Shown: positions 33,216 to 41,172 of the stretch, one piece after another
Layout of the letters: each line of letters starts with the position of its first letter
Position numbering within the stretch: the first letter of the stretch is position 1
NCBI RefSeq assembly: GCF_014648475.1
Contig: NZ_BMRE01000016.1
Coordinates: forward strand, 62,001 to 126,000
DNA from: Lentzea flava
GTDB taxonomy: Bacteria; Actinomycetota; Actinomycetes; Mycobacteriales; Pseudonocardiaceae
Reading direction: 5' to 3'
Length of the DNA: 64,000 nt
Made by a program: the position numbers and the translations under genes
Notes under the pieces: model-generated
Database searches by the model: none
Told to the model about the DNA's origin: nothing
What the model saw: only the letters and a program-made list of their open reading frames with translations

Positions 33216-34355
33216 TCAGGTGCGCGGTGCGGGCACCACCGGCGGCGTCGGCGGCAGGGTGCGCGTGCCCGCCCCACTCCTCGACGGGCGCCGGCCGGCC
33301 GTGACGCGCTCGGGGTTGACGGCAGGGTTCGCTCGCCGGGCGAGCATCCGGCCGGGCACCCCGGCCGTGCTCGCCCGCTCCGCCAGCTCCGGCTCGAGCA
33401 AGGTCAGTGACGGAACGGTTTGCCCGTTGAGCTTGGCCACCAGCAACTCCACCGCACGCCTGCCGAGCTCCTCTGCCGGCAACCGGATCGAGGTGAACGA
33501 GGGCGACGCCTGCTCGGCGAGCCCGTCCGGGCAGATGGCGATCACGGCAACGTCTTCCGGCACCTTGCGGCCCAGCGAGCGCAGGCCTGCGCCGACCCAG
33601 CCGAGTGCGGCCTCGTTGTGCACCACGAGCGCCGTCGTCGACGGGTGAACCCGGAACAGCGCCTGGACGGCCTTCAGCACGGAGTGGTGGTCACCCGCGG
33701 TCGGCATGATCGTCGAGGTGATGCCCCTGCGCATGGCGGCCGCGCTGAAGCCCACCATCGCGCGGTGGGCGAACCCCGTCCTGCGTTGGTAGACCGGCGT
33801 GGGCGCACCGAGAAAGCCGATGTAGCGGTGCCCCGCGTCCGCGAGGTGCTCCACGCAGGCAGCCCCCGCGGCCTCGAAGTCGAAGTCGACACACGTCAGC
33901 CCGGCGGTGGTGGCGGGCTGGCCGATGAGCACCGAGGGCTGGGCGAGCTGGCGCAGCAGCGGCACCCGCTCGTCGTTCATCTCGACGTCCAGCACCAGGA
34001 ACCCGTCGGCCTGGGCGCTGCCCGCGACCCCGCGCAGGCCGTCCACACCCTGGTCTGCCGTCATCAGCAGGACGTTCAGGCCGTGGCGTCTCGCTGCGGT
34101 GACCGCAGCGGTCACCATCCGCATCAACACGGGTACGTACACGCCTTCCCGCAACGGCACCGCCAGTGCCACCACGTTGGTCCGGCTGGTCGCCGACCCC
34201 CTCGCACCCGCGTGTGGGTGGTAACCGAGCACACGAATGCTCTCCAGCACCCTCGACCTGGTCGCCGCGGAAATCGGACGCTTCCCGGTGAGCACGTAGG
34301 AGACAGTGCTCGTAGCGACACCGGCGTGCCGCGCCACGTCGCAGATTGTGATCAT
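33216..34355 (-). CDS. Second LacI-family repressor, near the GH16-GH3 genes
   Basis: This 379-residue protein has a LacI headpiece (TICDVARHAGVATSTVSYVL, residues 3-22) with hinge AGARGSATSRTN, and a sugar-binding-like effector domain ending near residue 335. An unstructured, proline/arginine-rich tail of about 40 residues follows, which is unusual. Its stop is one base away from the convergent cebR stop. An 18-bp palindrome lies 22 bases upstream of its ATG, suggesting autoregulation. It follows the GH16 and GH3 genes on the same strand, so it may control them; the inducer could be a hemicellulose or beta-glucan oligosaccharide (inference). Confidence 0.9.
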   Translation of the reverse strand: MITICDVARHAGVATSTVSYVLTGKRPISAATRSRVLESIRVLGYHPHAGARGSATSRTNVVALAVPLREGVYVPVLMRMVTAAVTAARRHGLNVLLMTADQGVDGLRGVAGSAQADGFLVLDVEMNDERVPLLRQLAQPSVLIGQPATTAGLTCVDFDFEAAGAACVEHLADAGHRYIGFLGAPTPVYQRRTGFAHRAMVGFSAAAMRRGITSTIMPTAGDHHSVLKAVQALFRVHPSTTALVVHNEAALGWVGAGLRSLGRKVPEDVAVIAICPDGLAEQASPSFTSIRLPAEELGRRAVELLVAKLNGQTVPSLTLLEPELAERASTAGVPGRMLARRANPAVNPERVTAGRRPSRSGAGTRTLPPTPPVVPAPRT

Positions 34356-34376
34356 TCCACCGCCTCTTCCGCGCCT

Positions 34377-34394
34377 CGTCGAAACGTTTCGACG
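34377..34394. promoter_or_regulatory. 18-bp perfect palindrome CGTCGAAACGTTTCGACG upstream of lacI2
   Basis: The centrally symmetric CG and 18-bp length are typical of LacI-family operators. It lies 22-39 bases before the lacI2 start, the place for an autoregulatory site. A partner with the same arms lies at 25069-25086. Confidence 0.75.
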
Positions 34395-34454
34395 ACGTTA
34401 ATGACTCAATTTCGACAACTCAAGAGCATCTCGGTATTTGTGACGACAAGCTGT

Positions 34455-37343
34455 TTACGTTTTCAGCGGTCCAGACAAGTAGGGAGTGCGTTCTTCGGAA
34501 AATATGACCTCTGCCAGCCGCACCCCGGCTCGATTCACGACGACGTACACATCGCGAGTGGACGGTTCCGGCATCGCGGGCAGGGCCGGAACCGTGATCT
34601 GCTGCCAGGTGTGGGGATCGCAGGAGAGCGTCACCACCGCGTCGGCCACGACGGGACCCGTCGCGGGATCGTCGAGGCGCACTCTCACCACCGCCTGCCC
34701 GCCGGTCTGCCCGGCGAGCCGCACGGTGGCATGAGTCACGCGGTCGTCGACGCGCAGACCGTCGAACCTCAGCCACGCACCCGAAGCCGTGCTGAGGACG
34801 ACTGTGCCCTGCTCCCGGGTCTCGTCGGCGAGCGTCATCTCCGCGTAGTCGTCGAAGCAGTCAGCGCGGAGGGTCGCTCCCGCGAGGCGGCGAGGCGGTG
34901 GTGTCTCCCCCACCACCTGGATCTCGGCACGACTCGCGATCACCTGCGAGGAAGGCCCTGCCCACAGCTCGTGCACCGCCGTCTCGACGAGCTCGCGCCC
35001 GGAGACGACGTCCCAGTGCCAGAAGTCGTCACCGCGCAGGACGAACTGAACGAGGCGGCGCTCTCCCGGCGACAGCGTCACCCGCTCGAACGCCAGCAGC
35101 CTGCGCAGCGGCTGAGGCACCCTGGACTCGAGCTGCCGTCCGTAGAGCTGGACGACCTCGGCGCCCGGCACCGCGCCAGTGTTGGCGACCTCGACCGAGA
35201 CGGTCAGCTCTTCACCCGGACGAACTGCCGGCGAGGACAGCACGAGGTCGCCGTAGCCGAACGTCGTGTAGCTCAGCCCGTGGCCGAACGGGTACAGCGG
35301 CTCACCGTCGAAGTACAGGTACGTGCTGCGGGTGCGGATGATGTCGTAGTCGAACAGGTCGGGCAGGTCGTCCGCGTCGCGGTACCAGGTCTGCGTCAGC
35401 TTGCCGGAAGGCGTCGACAGCCCGAACACCACCTCGGCCAGCGCCCGCCCGAGCTCCTGACCGCCGTGCGAGGTCCAGAGGATCGCCGGAACGTGCTCGT
35501 CTTCCCAGACCAACGCGTAGGGGTAGCTGCTCACCACGACGAGCACCGTGCGCGGGTTGAGCTGGCACACCATCTCCACCAGCTCCGCCTGCGCGGGCGG
35601 CAGCTTCAGGTCCGCGCGGTCCTGCGTCTCCCGGCCGTTGATGTGGGGGTCGTTGCCGACGACGACGATCGCCGCGTCGGCTTCGGCGGCGCGGGCGGCG
35701 GCCCGCGCGAGCCCGTACCGGCAGACCTCGACCGCGAAGGCCGTGGCGTCGGCCTCGTCGCTGACGAACTCGATCACGCCGTCGTCTCGCACGGCGACGA
35801 AACGCTCGAGCACGACGTTGCGCAGCACGCAGGTCCCGCCACCTGTGCTGATCGAGCCGAACAGCTCGTGGACGTTCCACCCGCCCGGCATGGTCCGTTC
35901 GGTGACGAGCCTGGCCTCCGGCGTCGAGGCCAGGAACCGGCCGGTTCTCACACTGCGCAGGGTGCAGACGCCGTGGCCCCAGTCGAACAGGTCGAACTCC
36001 ACGGCGTCGCCCGAACCACGGCTCACGGTCACCGACCGGCCGGGTTCGGCGGTGAGGTAACGACCGTCGAGAGTGCGCAGCGCGATCCGGTCGACCCCCT
36101 CCTCGAACGTGGTCTGGCCCCGGTTGAGCGCGGCGATCCCGTCGTGCGGGGTCACGGCGTACGGCAGGGTTCCGCTGTACCAGTCCTCGAACAGCACGCC
36201 GGCGTGCGTCCCGATCACCGCGATGCTTCCGGCCGCCGGGTCGAGCGGAAGGAGCCCCTCGGCGTTCTTCAGCAACACGACGGACTGGCGCGCGGCCTCC
36301 AGCGCGAGCCGCCGATGCGCGGGTTGGTCGATCACGTCCTGGCTGATCGACGCGTAGGGGTTGCCGCCGGGAGGGTCGAACTCGCCCAGGCGGACCCGCA
36401 GCGCGAGCACGCGGCCGACGGCCCTGTCGACGTAGTCCTCGGTGATCAGCCCTCGTGCCAGCGCCTCCGTCACGTGCTCGACCGTGACGACGTGAACCGA
36501 GTCCTCGTCGGTGAAGCTGTCGAGTCCCGCGCGCAGCATCGCGGCGTGAGCCTCGGCCTGGGTCTTGTGGTAGGCCTGCACTCCCGCCACGTTCGACGGT
36601 GCCATCGCGTCGCTCATCACCGCGATCTCACCGTCGGTCCAGCTGCGCAGGTGTTCGTTCAGCCACGGCGAGAGATGTGCCGGTCTGCCGTTGACGAGGT
36701 TGTACGACGGCATGACGGCGACAGCGGCGCCGGCCGCGATCGGACCGCGGAAGCACGGCAGTTCGTACTCGTGCAGCACTCGCGCACGCAGGTTCGACGA
36801 GGTGGTGCAGCGGTCCGTCTCGTTGTTGTAGCCGAGGAAGTGCTTCAACGTCGGCGCCGTCTTCAGGTAGACCGGGTGATCGCCCCGCAGACCGCTCGCG
36901 TACGCCGTGCCCATCACCGAGGTGAGCAACGGGTCCTCGGAGTAGCCCTCCTCGTTGCGCCCCCATCGGGGGTCGCGCAACGGGTTGACCACCGGCGCCC
37001 ACAGGTTCAGCCCGTGCTCGACGGGATCCTTGTCGTGGAAGCCGCGGGCCTCGGTGCCGGTGACGTCACCGACAGCCCGGACCAGCTCCGGGTTCCAGGT
37101 GCTCGCGAGGCCGATCGCCTGCGGGAACACCGTGGCCGTGCCCAGCCAAGCGACCCCGTGCAACGCCTCGGTGCCCGCGCGGAAGGCGGCGATGCCGAGC
37201 CTCGGCACGGCAGGCTGGCGCTGGTGCAGCAGCGAGATCTTCTCCGCCGTCGTCAACCTCGACACCAGGTCGTCCACCCGTGCTTCGAGTGACGCGCCCG
37301 GATCGCGGAAGAGCGGCTGCCCGCTCTCTTCGCTGGTGCTCAC
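34455..37343 (-). CDS. GH3 beta-glycosidase with inserted fascin-like and C-terminal CBM6-like domains
   Basis: From the GTG at 37343 the protein has 962 residues and no signal peptide, so it is probably cytoplasmic. The GH3 N-terminal barrel has LKHFLGYNNE and the nucleophile Asp245 in VMSDAMAP; the alpha/beta sandwich and fibronectin-III-like domain follow (SYTTFGYGDL, ANTGAVPGAEVVQLYG). Between about residues 455 and 590 a beta-trefoil, fascin-like insert (LRTLDGRYLTAE, LRSVRTGRFLAS) occupies the place where PA14 sits in relatives. A C-terminal CBM6-like domain ends the protein. Probable beta-glucosidase or beta-xylosidase on imported oligosaccharides. It is 35 bases downstream of the GH16 gene. 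Confidence 0.9.
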   Translation of the reverse strand: MSTSEESGQPLFRDPGASLEARVDDLVSRLTTAEKISLLHQRQPAVPRLGIAAFRAGTEALHGVAWLGTATVFPQAIGLASTWNPELVRAVGDVTGTEARGFHDKDPVEHGLNLWAPVVNPLRDPRWGRNEEGYSEDPLLTSVMGTAYASGLRGDHPVYLKTAPTLKHFLGYNNETDRCTTSSNLRARVLHEYELPCFRGPIAAGAAVAVMPSYNLVNGRPAHLSPWLNEHLRSWTDGEIAVMSDAMAPSNVAGVQAYHKTQAEAHAAMLRAGLDSFTDEDSVHVVTVEHVTEALARGLITEDYVDRAVGRVLALRVRLGEFDPPGGNPYASISQDVIDQPAHRRLALEAARQSVVLLKNAEGLLPLDPAAGSIAVIGTHAGVLFEDWYSGTLPYAVTPHDGIAALNRGQTTFEEGVDRIALRTLDGRYLTAEPGRSVTVSRGSGDAVEFDLFDWGHGVCTLRSVRTGRFLASTPEARLVTERTMPGGWNVHELFGSISTGGGTCVLRNVVLERFVAVRDDGVIEFVSDEADATAFAVEVCRYGLARAAARAAEADAAIVVVGNDPHINGRETQDRADLKLPPAQAELVEMVCQLNPRTVLVVVSSYPYALVWEDEHVPAILWTSHGGQELGRALAEVVFGLSTPSGKLTQTWYRDADDLPDLFDYDIIRTRSTYLYFDGEPLYPFGHGLSYTTFGYGDLVLSSPAVRPGEELTVSVEVANTGAVPGAEVVQLYGRQLESRVPQPLRRLLAFERVTLSPGERRLVQFVLRGDDFWHWDVVSGRELVETAVHELWAGPSSQVIASRAEIQVVGETPPPRRLAGATLRADCFDDYAEMTLADETREQGTVVLSTASGAWLRFDGLRVDDRVTHATVRLAGQTGGQAVVRVRLDDPATGPVVADAVVTLSCDPHTWQQITVPALPAMPEPSTRDVYVVVNRAGVRLAEVIFSEERTPYLSGPLKT

Positions 37344-37378
37344 TGCCCCTGACCTTCCTTCGCCGCCCGCCGGGCAGA

Positions 37379-38179
37379 TCAGACGCGGTTGCGCCCGACG
37401 TAGACGTTGCGGGCGCGGTAGTACGTGTCCGACGAGGGTCCCGGTGATCCGGACGAGCCCTCCATCTGCAGGTTGATGATCAGCCACATCGGTTTGCCGA
37501 CGAAGCCGGCGCCGCGGTGCTGCCCGACCCAGTTGCCGTCGAGGTAGTAGTGGATGTCCACGTCGGTCGCGCTCACCTTGGTGATCCACGCCCGGTAGCC
37601 GTGCCAGCCACCGGGGTTGCTGACGTTCACCACCGTGTTCGACCATCCGCCACTGGCGTTCTTGTAGGTGTTGAACCAGTTCCGGGAGTCACCCTTGAAC
37701 TCGAGGATGTCGCTCTCGGGAGGCCAGCTCGTGGCGCCGGTGAGCCAGAAGGCCGGCCAGGTCCCGCGGGCGGACGGGGCCTGGAACTCCCCTTTGACCT
37801 CCCACGACGGGAACTGGTCGGTCACGACGATGTGTTGTTTGGCGTGGATCGCGCCCGAGTGGTACCGAATCGGGAGATGGGGGTCCGCGGAGCTGTTGCC
37901 CTCGTCCCAGGAGATGCGGGTCGCCTTCAGCACCAGGACTCCGCCGGCCTCCAGGTAGACGTGGTTGTGGTCGCTCGAGCTGCCGTACATCCGCGCGGTG
38001 CCGTTGTGGTCCGATCCCCAGGGGTAGCGGTAGTTCCACGCCGCTTCCAGTGCGCCGTAGTTCGCGAACGTGCCGGAGAGAACGTTTTCCCAGACTGCGG
38101 CGTCGGCACGGCCTCCGAGCACGACACCCGCCATTCCCGCGGCGCCGGCAGCGAGAAAAGTCCTGCGGTTGTGCGTCAT
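37379..38179 (-). CDS. Tat-exported GH16 beta-glucanase/galactanase-family enzyme
   Basis: The 266-residue protein starts at an ATG with GGAGG upstream and has a twin-arginine signal (NRRTFLAAGAAG, cleaved near residue 27). The GH16 jelly-roll is marked by the active-site motif E-x-D-x-x-E at Glu155, Asp157 and Glu160 (PPESDILEF). It retains configuration and cleaves beta-1,3/1,4-glucans, xyloglucan or galactans; the family does not fix which. It leads the GH16-GH3 operon, and an ATGTTAGCG-type operator lies 15 bases before its start. Confidence 0.9.
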   Translation of the reverse strand: MTHNRRTFLAAGAAGMAGVVLGGRADAAVWENVLSGTFANYGALEAAWNYRYPWGSDHNGTARMYGSSSDHNHVYLEAGGVLVLKATRISWDEGNSSADPHLPIRYHSGAIHAKQHIVVTDQFPSWEVKGEFQAPSARGTWPAFWLTGATSWPPESDILEFKGDSRNWFNTYKNASGGWSNTVVNVSNPGGWHGYRAWITKVSATDVDIHYYLDGNWVGQHRGAGFVGKPMWLIINLQMEGSSGSPGPSSDTYYRARNVYVGRNRV

Positions 38180-38193
38180 TGCACCACCTCCGA

Positions 38194-38209
38194 ATGTTAG
38201 CGTTAACAT
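38194..38209. promoter_or_regulatory. LacI-type operator ATGTTAGCGTTAACAT upstream of GH16
   Basis: Six-base perfect arms (ATGTTA/TAACAT) surround GCGT; the same pattern occurs before the GH10-GH62 pseudogene and twice before the GH43-CBM6 gene. It is next to the GH16 ribosome site, so binding would block initiation or early elongation. Confidence 0.7.
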
Positions 38210-38317
38210 CTCACTCTGGGAAGTTTATTGCCAGGCACACTCGCCGACAAGAGTCAGTTCTCGCGACACTTCGTACGGGAATAAACCGAACGACACGAAA
38301 ACGTTTGTGGTATCGGT

Positions 38318-38344
38318 GTCGAAATAGTCGAAACCGTCGAAACA
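38318..38344. repeat. Three tandem 9-bp units beginning GTCGAAA
   Basis: GTCGAAATA, GTCGAAACC and GTCGAAACA follow one another without gaps, about 140 bp upstream of the GH16 start. GTCGAAA is also the half-site of the palindrome before lacI2. The array may bind that regulator or a monomeric activator. Confidence 0.6.
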
Positions 38345-38473
38345 GGTGGCGATCGGTTTCACCGGCGGCACCGGCTGCGTGGCGCATTGCCGATCGCGGC
38401 CGGACGGGTGCGGTCCTGCCCGCCCCCCCAGGACGGGCAGGACCGAGTCAGGGCGCCTTCTTGAACACGAAGG

Positions 38474-39209
38474 TCAGCAGGCAGAGTTGGTCCGGGTGAG
38501 CAGGCCCATCCGCCAGGGCAACCGGATGTAGTCGCCGCTCGCGTTGGGATCCATGCCCTGGTACACGTACTGCAACCGCCAGGGGTTGATGGGCAGTGAC
38601 TGGTCGTTGCCGGCACGCACCAGTTCTCCGTGGCTGATGTCCTCCGTCCAGGCTCCACCGGAGGAGAGGAAGTCGAACTGCTGGTTCAACCCGCCACCGC
38701 CTGCCCACTGCTGCAGCCGCCTCGATGAAGCCGGGACCGAGCACGTCGCGGAACACGGAGCCGCGCATCTCGCCGCTGCCGCCGTCGGCGAACGCCTCGT
38801 TGACGACGTCCCAGGAGTGGATCTGCCCGCGGTACCGTCCCATGAGGACGTTGATGTGGTTCTTCATCACGTCCCGCAACGTGTTCACGTCGTGGGTCTC
38901 GTTGACCACGCGGTCGAAGGTGAAGATGCCGCGGGACGGCTCGGTGAAGTCCCACTTCATCTCGTTCTCGGGGGTGACGGAGCCGAACTCGCGGTCGAGG
39001 ATCCCCGAGTACTGCCCGTCGGCCAGTTCGTGCGCGGCGATCGCCGCACCGAAGTACCTGCCGGACTGCGCCGCCGCAGCGGCCAGGGTCGTGGCGCCCT
39101 GCACAGGGCTCGGCACCACCCAGACGGCGCTGGCCACGGCGAGGAACACGGCCGCGGTGCGCGCGAACGCTCTCGCGCACCCCCGGGAACTGCGGGCAGA
39201 TGAACGCAT
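38474..39209 (-). pseudogene. Deletion-derived remnant of a secreted GH10-GH62 bifunctional enzyme
   Basis: It starts with a signal peptide (about 1-38) and a good GH10 N-terminus (SGRYFGAAIAAHEL, NEMKWDFTEP, DVVNEAF). The segment that normally carries HTLVWH between FTFDR and DVMKNHIN is missing in frame. After GPGFIEAA the frame shifts and the sequence jumps to the C-terminus of a GH62 arabinofuranosidase (FDFLSSGGAWTEDISHGELV to LPWRMGLLTRTNSAC, stop 38474-38476). The GH10 nucleophile half and nearly all of GH62 are gone, so no activity is expected. Sequence that remains is well preserved, so the deletions look recent. Two ATGTTAGCG-type operators are still upstream. Confidence 0.8.
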
Positions 39210-39346
39210 GACCGTCCTATGTGGTCGGATGCCTGTGCTTCACGCGAGCGGTGCGGTGATGGTGACGAGCACTGCCAGCAGCGAACGCCATCCGCGGGTG
39301 CTCAGGCGCATGACCCCGGCTCCTTTCATCGTTGATGAAACCGGAA

Positions 39347-39360
39347 GTGAGCGCTAACAC
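39347..39360. promoter_or_regulatory. Operator-like GTGAGCGCTAACAC upstream of the GH10-GH62 remnant
   Basis: Near-palindromic match to the TGTTAGCGCTAACA-type motif, about 138 bp upstream of the pseudogene start. One arm has A where the consensus has T. Second site at 39435-39448. Confidence 0.6.
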
Positions 39361-39434
39361 TATGGGTCCGGCAGCGGACGATGGCAATGGTCTATTTGTA
39401 GCTTCCTCAGGACATATACCCACAGTGGGTCTGT

Positions 39435-39448
39435 TGTTAGCGCAAACA
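39435..39448. promoter_or_regulatory. Operator-like TGTTAGCGCAAACA upstream of the GH10-GH62 remnant
   Basis: Near-perfect match to the same palindrome (one mismatch between the arms), 88 bp from the first site and close to eight DNA turns away. It lies between the remnant and the stop of the expansin gene. Confidence 0.6.
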
Positions 39449-39504
39449 TCCATCTCGACAGCATGTCGATCTGCGACAGTGTCGACTCGGAACGGAGGCG
39501 GCCG

Positions 39505-40209
39505 TCAGCGCTGGGCGAACTGGAGGTTCGTCGACTGAGCGACACCCGGTCGAATCGGCAACGGGTTGCTGACGAGCCTCTGCCCGTAGATGTCGGTGAT
39601 CGCGATGGCGCCACCGCACCCGGCCCCGTCCTCGGACAGGAAGTAGTTGTAGTCGGTGCGCCGCAGCTCCTTCCACCACCCACCGCTCGTGCGCACCTCG
39701 AGGCGCGCCACCGGGTTGCGGTGGTCGATCGCCTGGATCCCGCACCACCACTGCGACGAACCGTCCTTGTAGCGCAACGAGATCCCGCTCGACATACCGG
39801 GGCTGAGCAGCCGCCACGTCACCGAGATCTCGCCGACCATCGGGTCAGCCAGGCGGGCGAAGGCCTCCTTCGTCAGATCCAGCTGACCGACTCGGCACGG
39901 CGACGGACAGAGGTTGTTGACCCGCACCTGGATGGTCCTGCCGTTGGACGCGCGCACCTCCAGGTAGGCGCCGCAGGCCTTCGACGTCTCATAGTCGGTC
40001 TGGTTCATCGCGACGGTCATTCTGTCGTTGTAGGGCCCGAAGAGGCACGCGCCGTCACCGTCGCTGTCGTACCACGTTCCCGGACCGCTGTAGGTGACCC
40101 CCGGTTTGATCCTCCCCGCCAGCGGTGCCGTGGCGGCGGTCGCGCCGGTCGCGGCCGCGGTCATCAGCAGTGCGGCGACAACGGACGTGATCAGCCAGCG
40201 TTTCAGCAT
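39505..40209 (-). CDS. Secreted bacterial expansin (two-domain, CBM63-type)
   Basis: The 234-residue protein has a signal peptide (about 1-27), a double-psi beta-barrel D1 domain (about 35-135; GPGTWYDSDGDGACLFGP, catalytic-site-like Asp111 in GQLDLTKEAF) and a D2 binding domain (about 140-234) with surface aromatics Trp154-Trp155 and Tyr187/Tyr189. This is the layout of bacterial EXLX expansins, which loosen cellulose-hemicellulose contacts without hydrolysis. Six cysteines (about 55, 79, 101, 105, 156, 198) suggest up to three disulfides, more than in the Bacillus type. Start ATG with GGGAG upstream. It probably helps the cellulases encoded nearby. Confidence 0.88.
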   Translation of the reverse strand: MLKRWLITSVVAALLMTAAATGATAATAPLAGRIKPGVTYSGPGTWYDSDGDGACLFGPYNDRMTVAMNQTDYETSKACGAYLEVRASNGRTIQVRVNNLCPSPCRVGQLDLTKEAFARLADPMVGEISVTWRLLSPGMSSGISLRYKDGSSQWWCGIQAIDHRNPVARLEVRTSGGWWKELRRTDYNYFLSEDGAGCGGAIAITDIYGQRLVSNPLPIRPGVAQSTNLQFAQR

Positions 40210-40424
40210 GACGTCTCCCGAGCTCGGTGATGCCAGGACGTGTTTCCACGAGCTGAAGCAGCCAGGGTTTCCCCGACACCACTCGGGATTCCACGCCGCA
40301 CGACAGCTCGCGGCGAGCGTGACACAGAACCGATTCCCACCGAGACGTGTTCGTGTCGAATCGACTCGATGCGGGTGTTCACCAGAAAGTCCGCAAAGGA
40401 CGAACGCGGAACGGCCCGCCGGCC

Positions 40425-41117
40425 TCAACGGGCGTGCAGCCGGCGCAAGCCGTTGATGATCAGCTCCAGCCCGAAGGCGAACTCGTCCTCCAGGGACACC
40501 GGTAACGAGTCCGCGACCGCGAGTGTGGCCGGGAACTCGGCGGGCGACAGCTGGTGGAAGTACGCCGACACCTGCTCCCGCTCGGCCCCGTTGTCCGATC
40601 CGGCGAGCTGGATGGCGAAGCCGAGGACGTAGCGCGCGAGCGACGCGTAGGCACGCGCCGCGAGACCCGCGGACAGCCCGCCGCCGAGCAGGACGGCCAG
40701 GCAGCGTTCCCGCAGCATCATCGCGTTCGGCCCGATCGGCGTCTGTTCGATCAGCAGGGGTGCGACCTTGTGGTGCTTGCCCAGCGTGTCGAACATCGCC
40801 TGGGCGACCGCCTGACAGGCCTGGTCCCAGCTCATCTCCGCGAGTGCGCCCTGATCGAGTTCGACCTCGCCGAGAACGCGATCGACCATGTGACCGATCA
40901 GCACCGCCCGGTTGGTGAAGTGGCGGTACAGCGTGGCGGTGCCGGATTCGAGCCGTTGCGCAAGGCTCCGCATGGACAGGGCCTCGGCACCTTCCTCGTC
41001 GACGAGCTGCAGCGCGGTGGCGAGGATCCGGTCCAGCGGCACGGCGGGACGGCCAGGCGGCCGCCGAGCGGGCGCGGAGCCTCTGGCGGCAGGCAGGGAC
41101 GAACTGGTCACACGCAT
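40425..41117 (-). CDS. TetR-family regulator divergent from the hydrolase-monooxygenase operon
   Basis: The 230-residue protein has a disordered, Arg/Pro-rich N-terminus of about 25 residues, then a TetR helix-turn-helix (ALSMRSLAQRLESGTATLYR, about 46-65) and a helical effector domain. ATG start with GGAGG 8 bases upstream. It faces the operon starting at 41171, and a 25-bp imperfect palindrome in the 53-bp gap is its probable operator. It likely represses the operon until an aromatic or ester-type inducer binds. Confidence 0.9.
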   Translation of the reverse strand: MRVTSSSLPAARGSAPARRPPGRPAVPLDRILATALQLVDEEGAEALSMRSLAQRLESGTATLYRHFTNRAVLIGHMVDRVLGEVELDQGALAEMSWDQACQAVAQAMFDTLGKHHKVAPLLIEQTPIGPNAMMLRERCLAVLLGGGLSAGLAARAYASLARYVLGFAIQLAGSDNGAEREQVSAYFHQLSPAEFPATLAVADSLPVSLEDEFAFGLELIINGLRRLHAR

Positions 41118-41132
41118 CAGTATGGCCTCCGG

Positions 41133-41172
41133 TTGACACCCTCCACAATAACGGCAACACTGTCGCCATTAT
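41133..41172 (+). promoter_or_regulatory. Promoter and TetR-type operator overlapping the hydrolase start codon
   Basis: TTGACA (41133-41138) is followed after 17 bases by AACACT (41156-41161), placing a start site near the ATG at 41171; no ribosome site is seen, so the mRNA may be leaderless. An imperfect palindrome centred at 41160 (ATAAcGGCaACA-C-TGTcGCCaTTAT, 41148-41172) covers the -10 and the start codon, ideal for repression by the divergent TetR protein. Confidence 0.6.

Noticed and set aside
33420..37292. 1290-codon open frame on the plus strand over lacI2 and GH3
   Set aside because: It crosses two real genes and their intergenic operator and has the Arg/His/Val-rich composition of a complementary frame.
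37344..37646. N-terminal extension of the GH3 protein to 37646
   Set aside because: The extra 101 residues are Arg-rich, overlap the GH16 coding end and lack a ribosome site; the GTG at 37343 begins the conserved protein.
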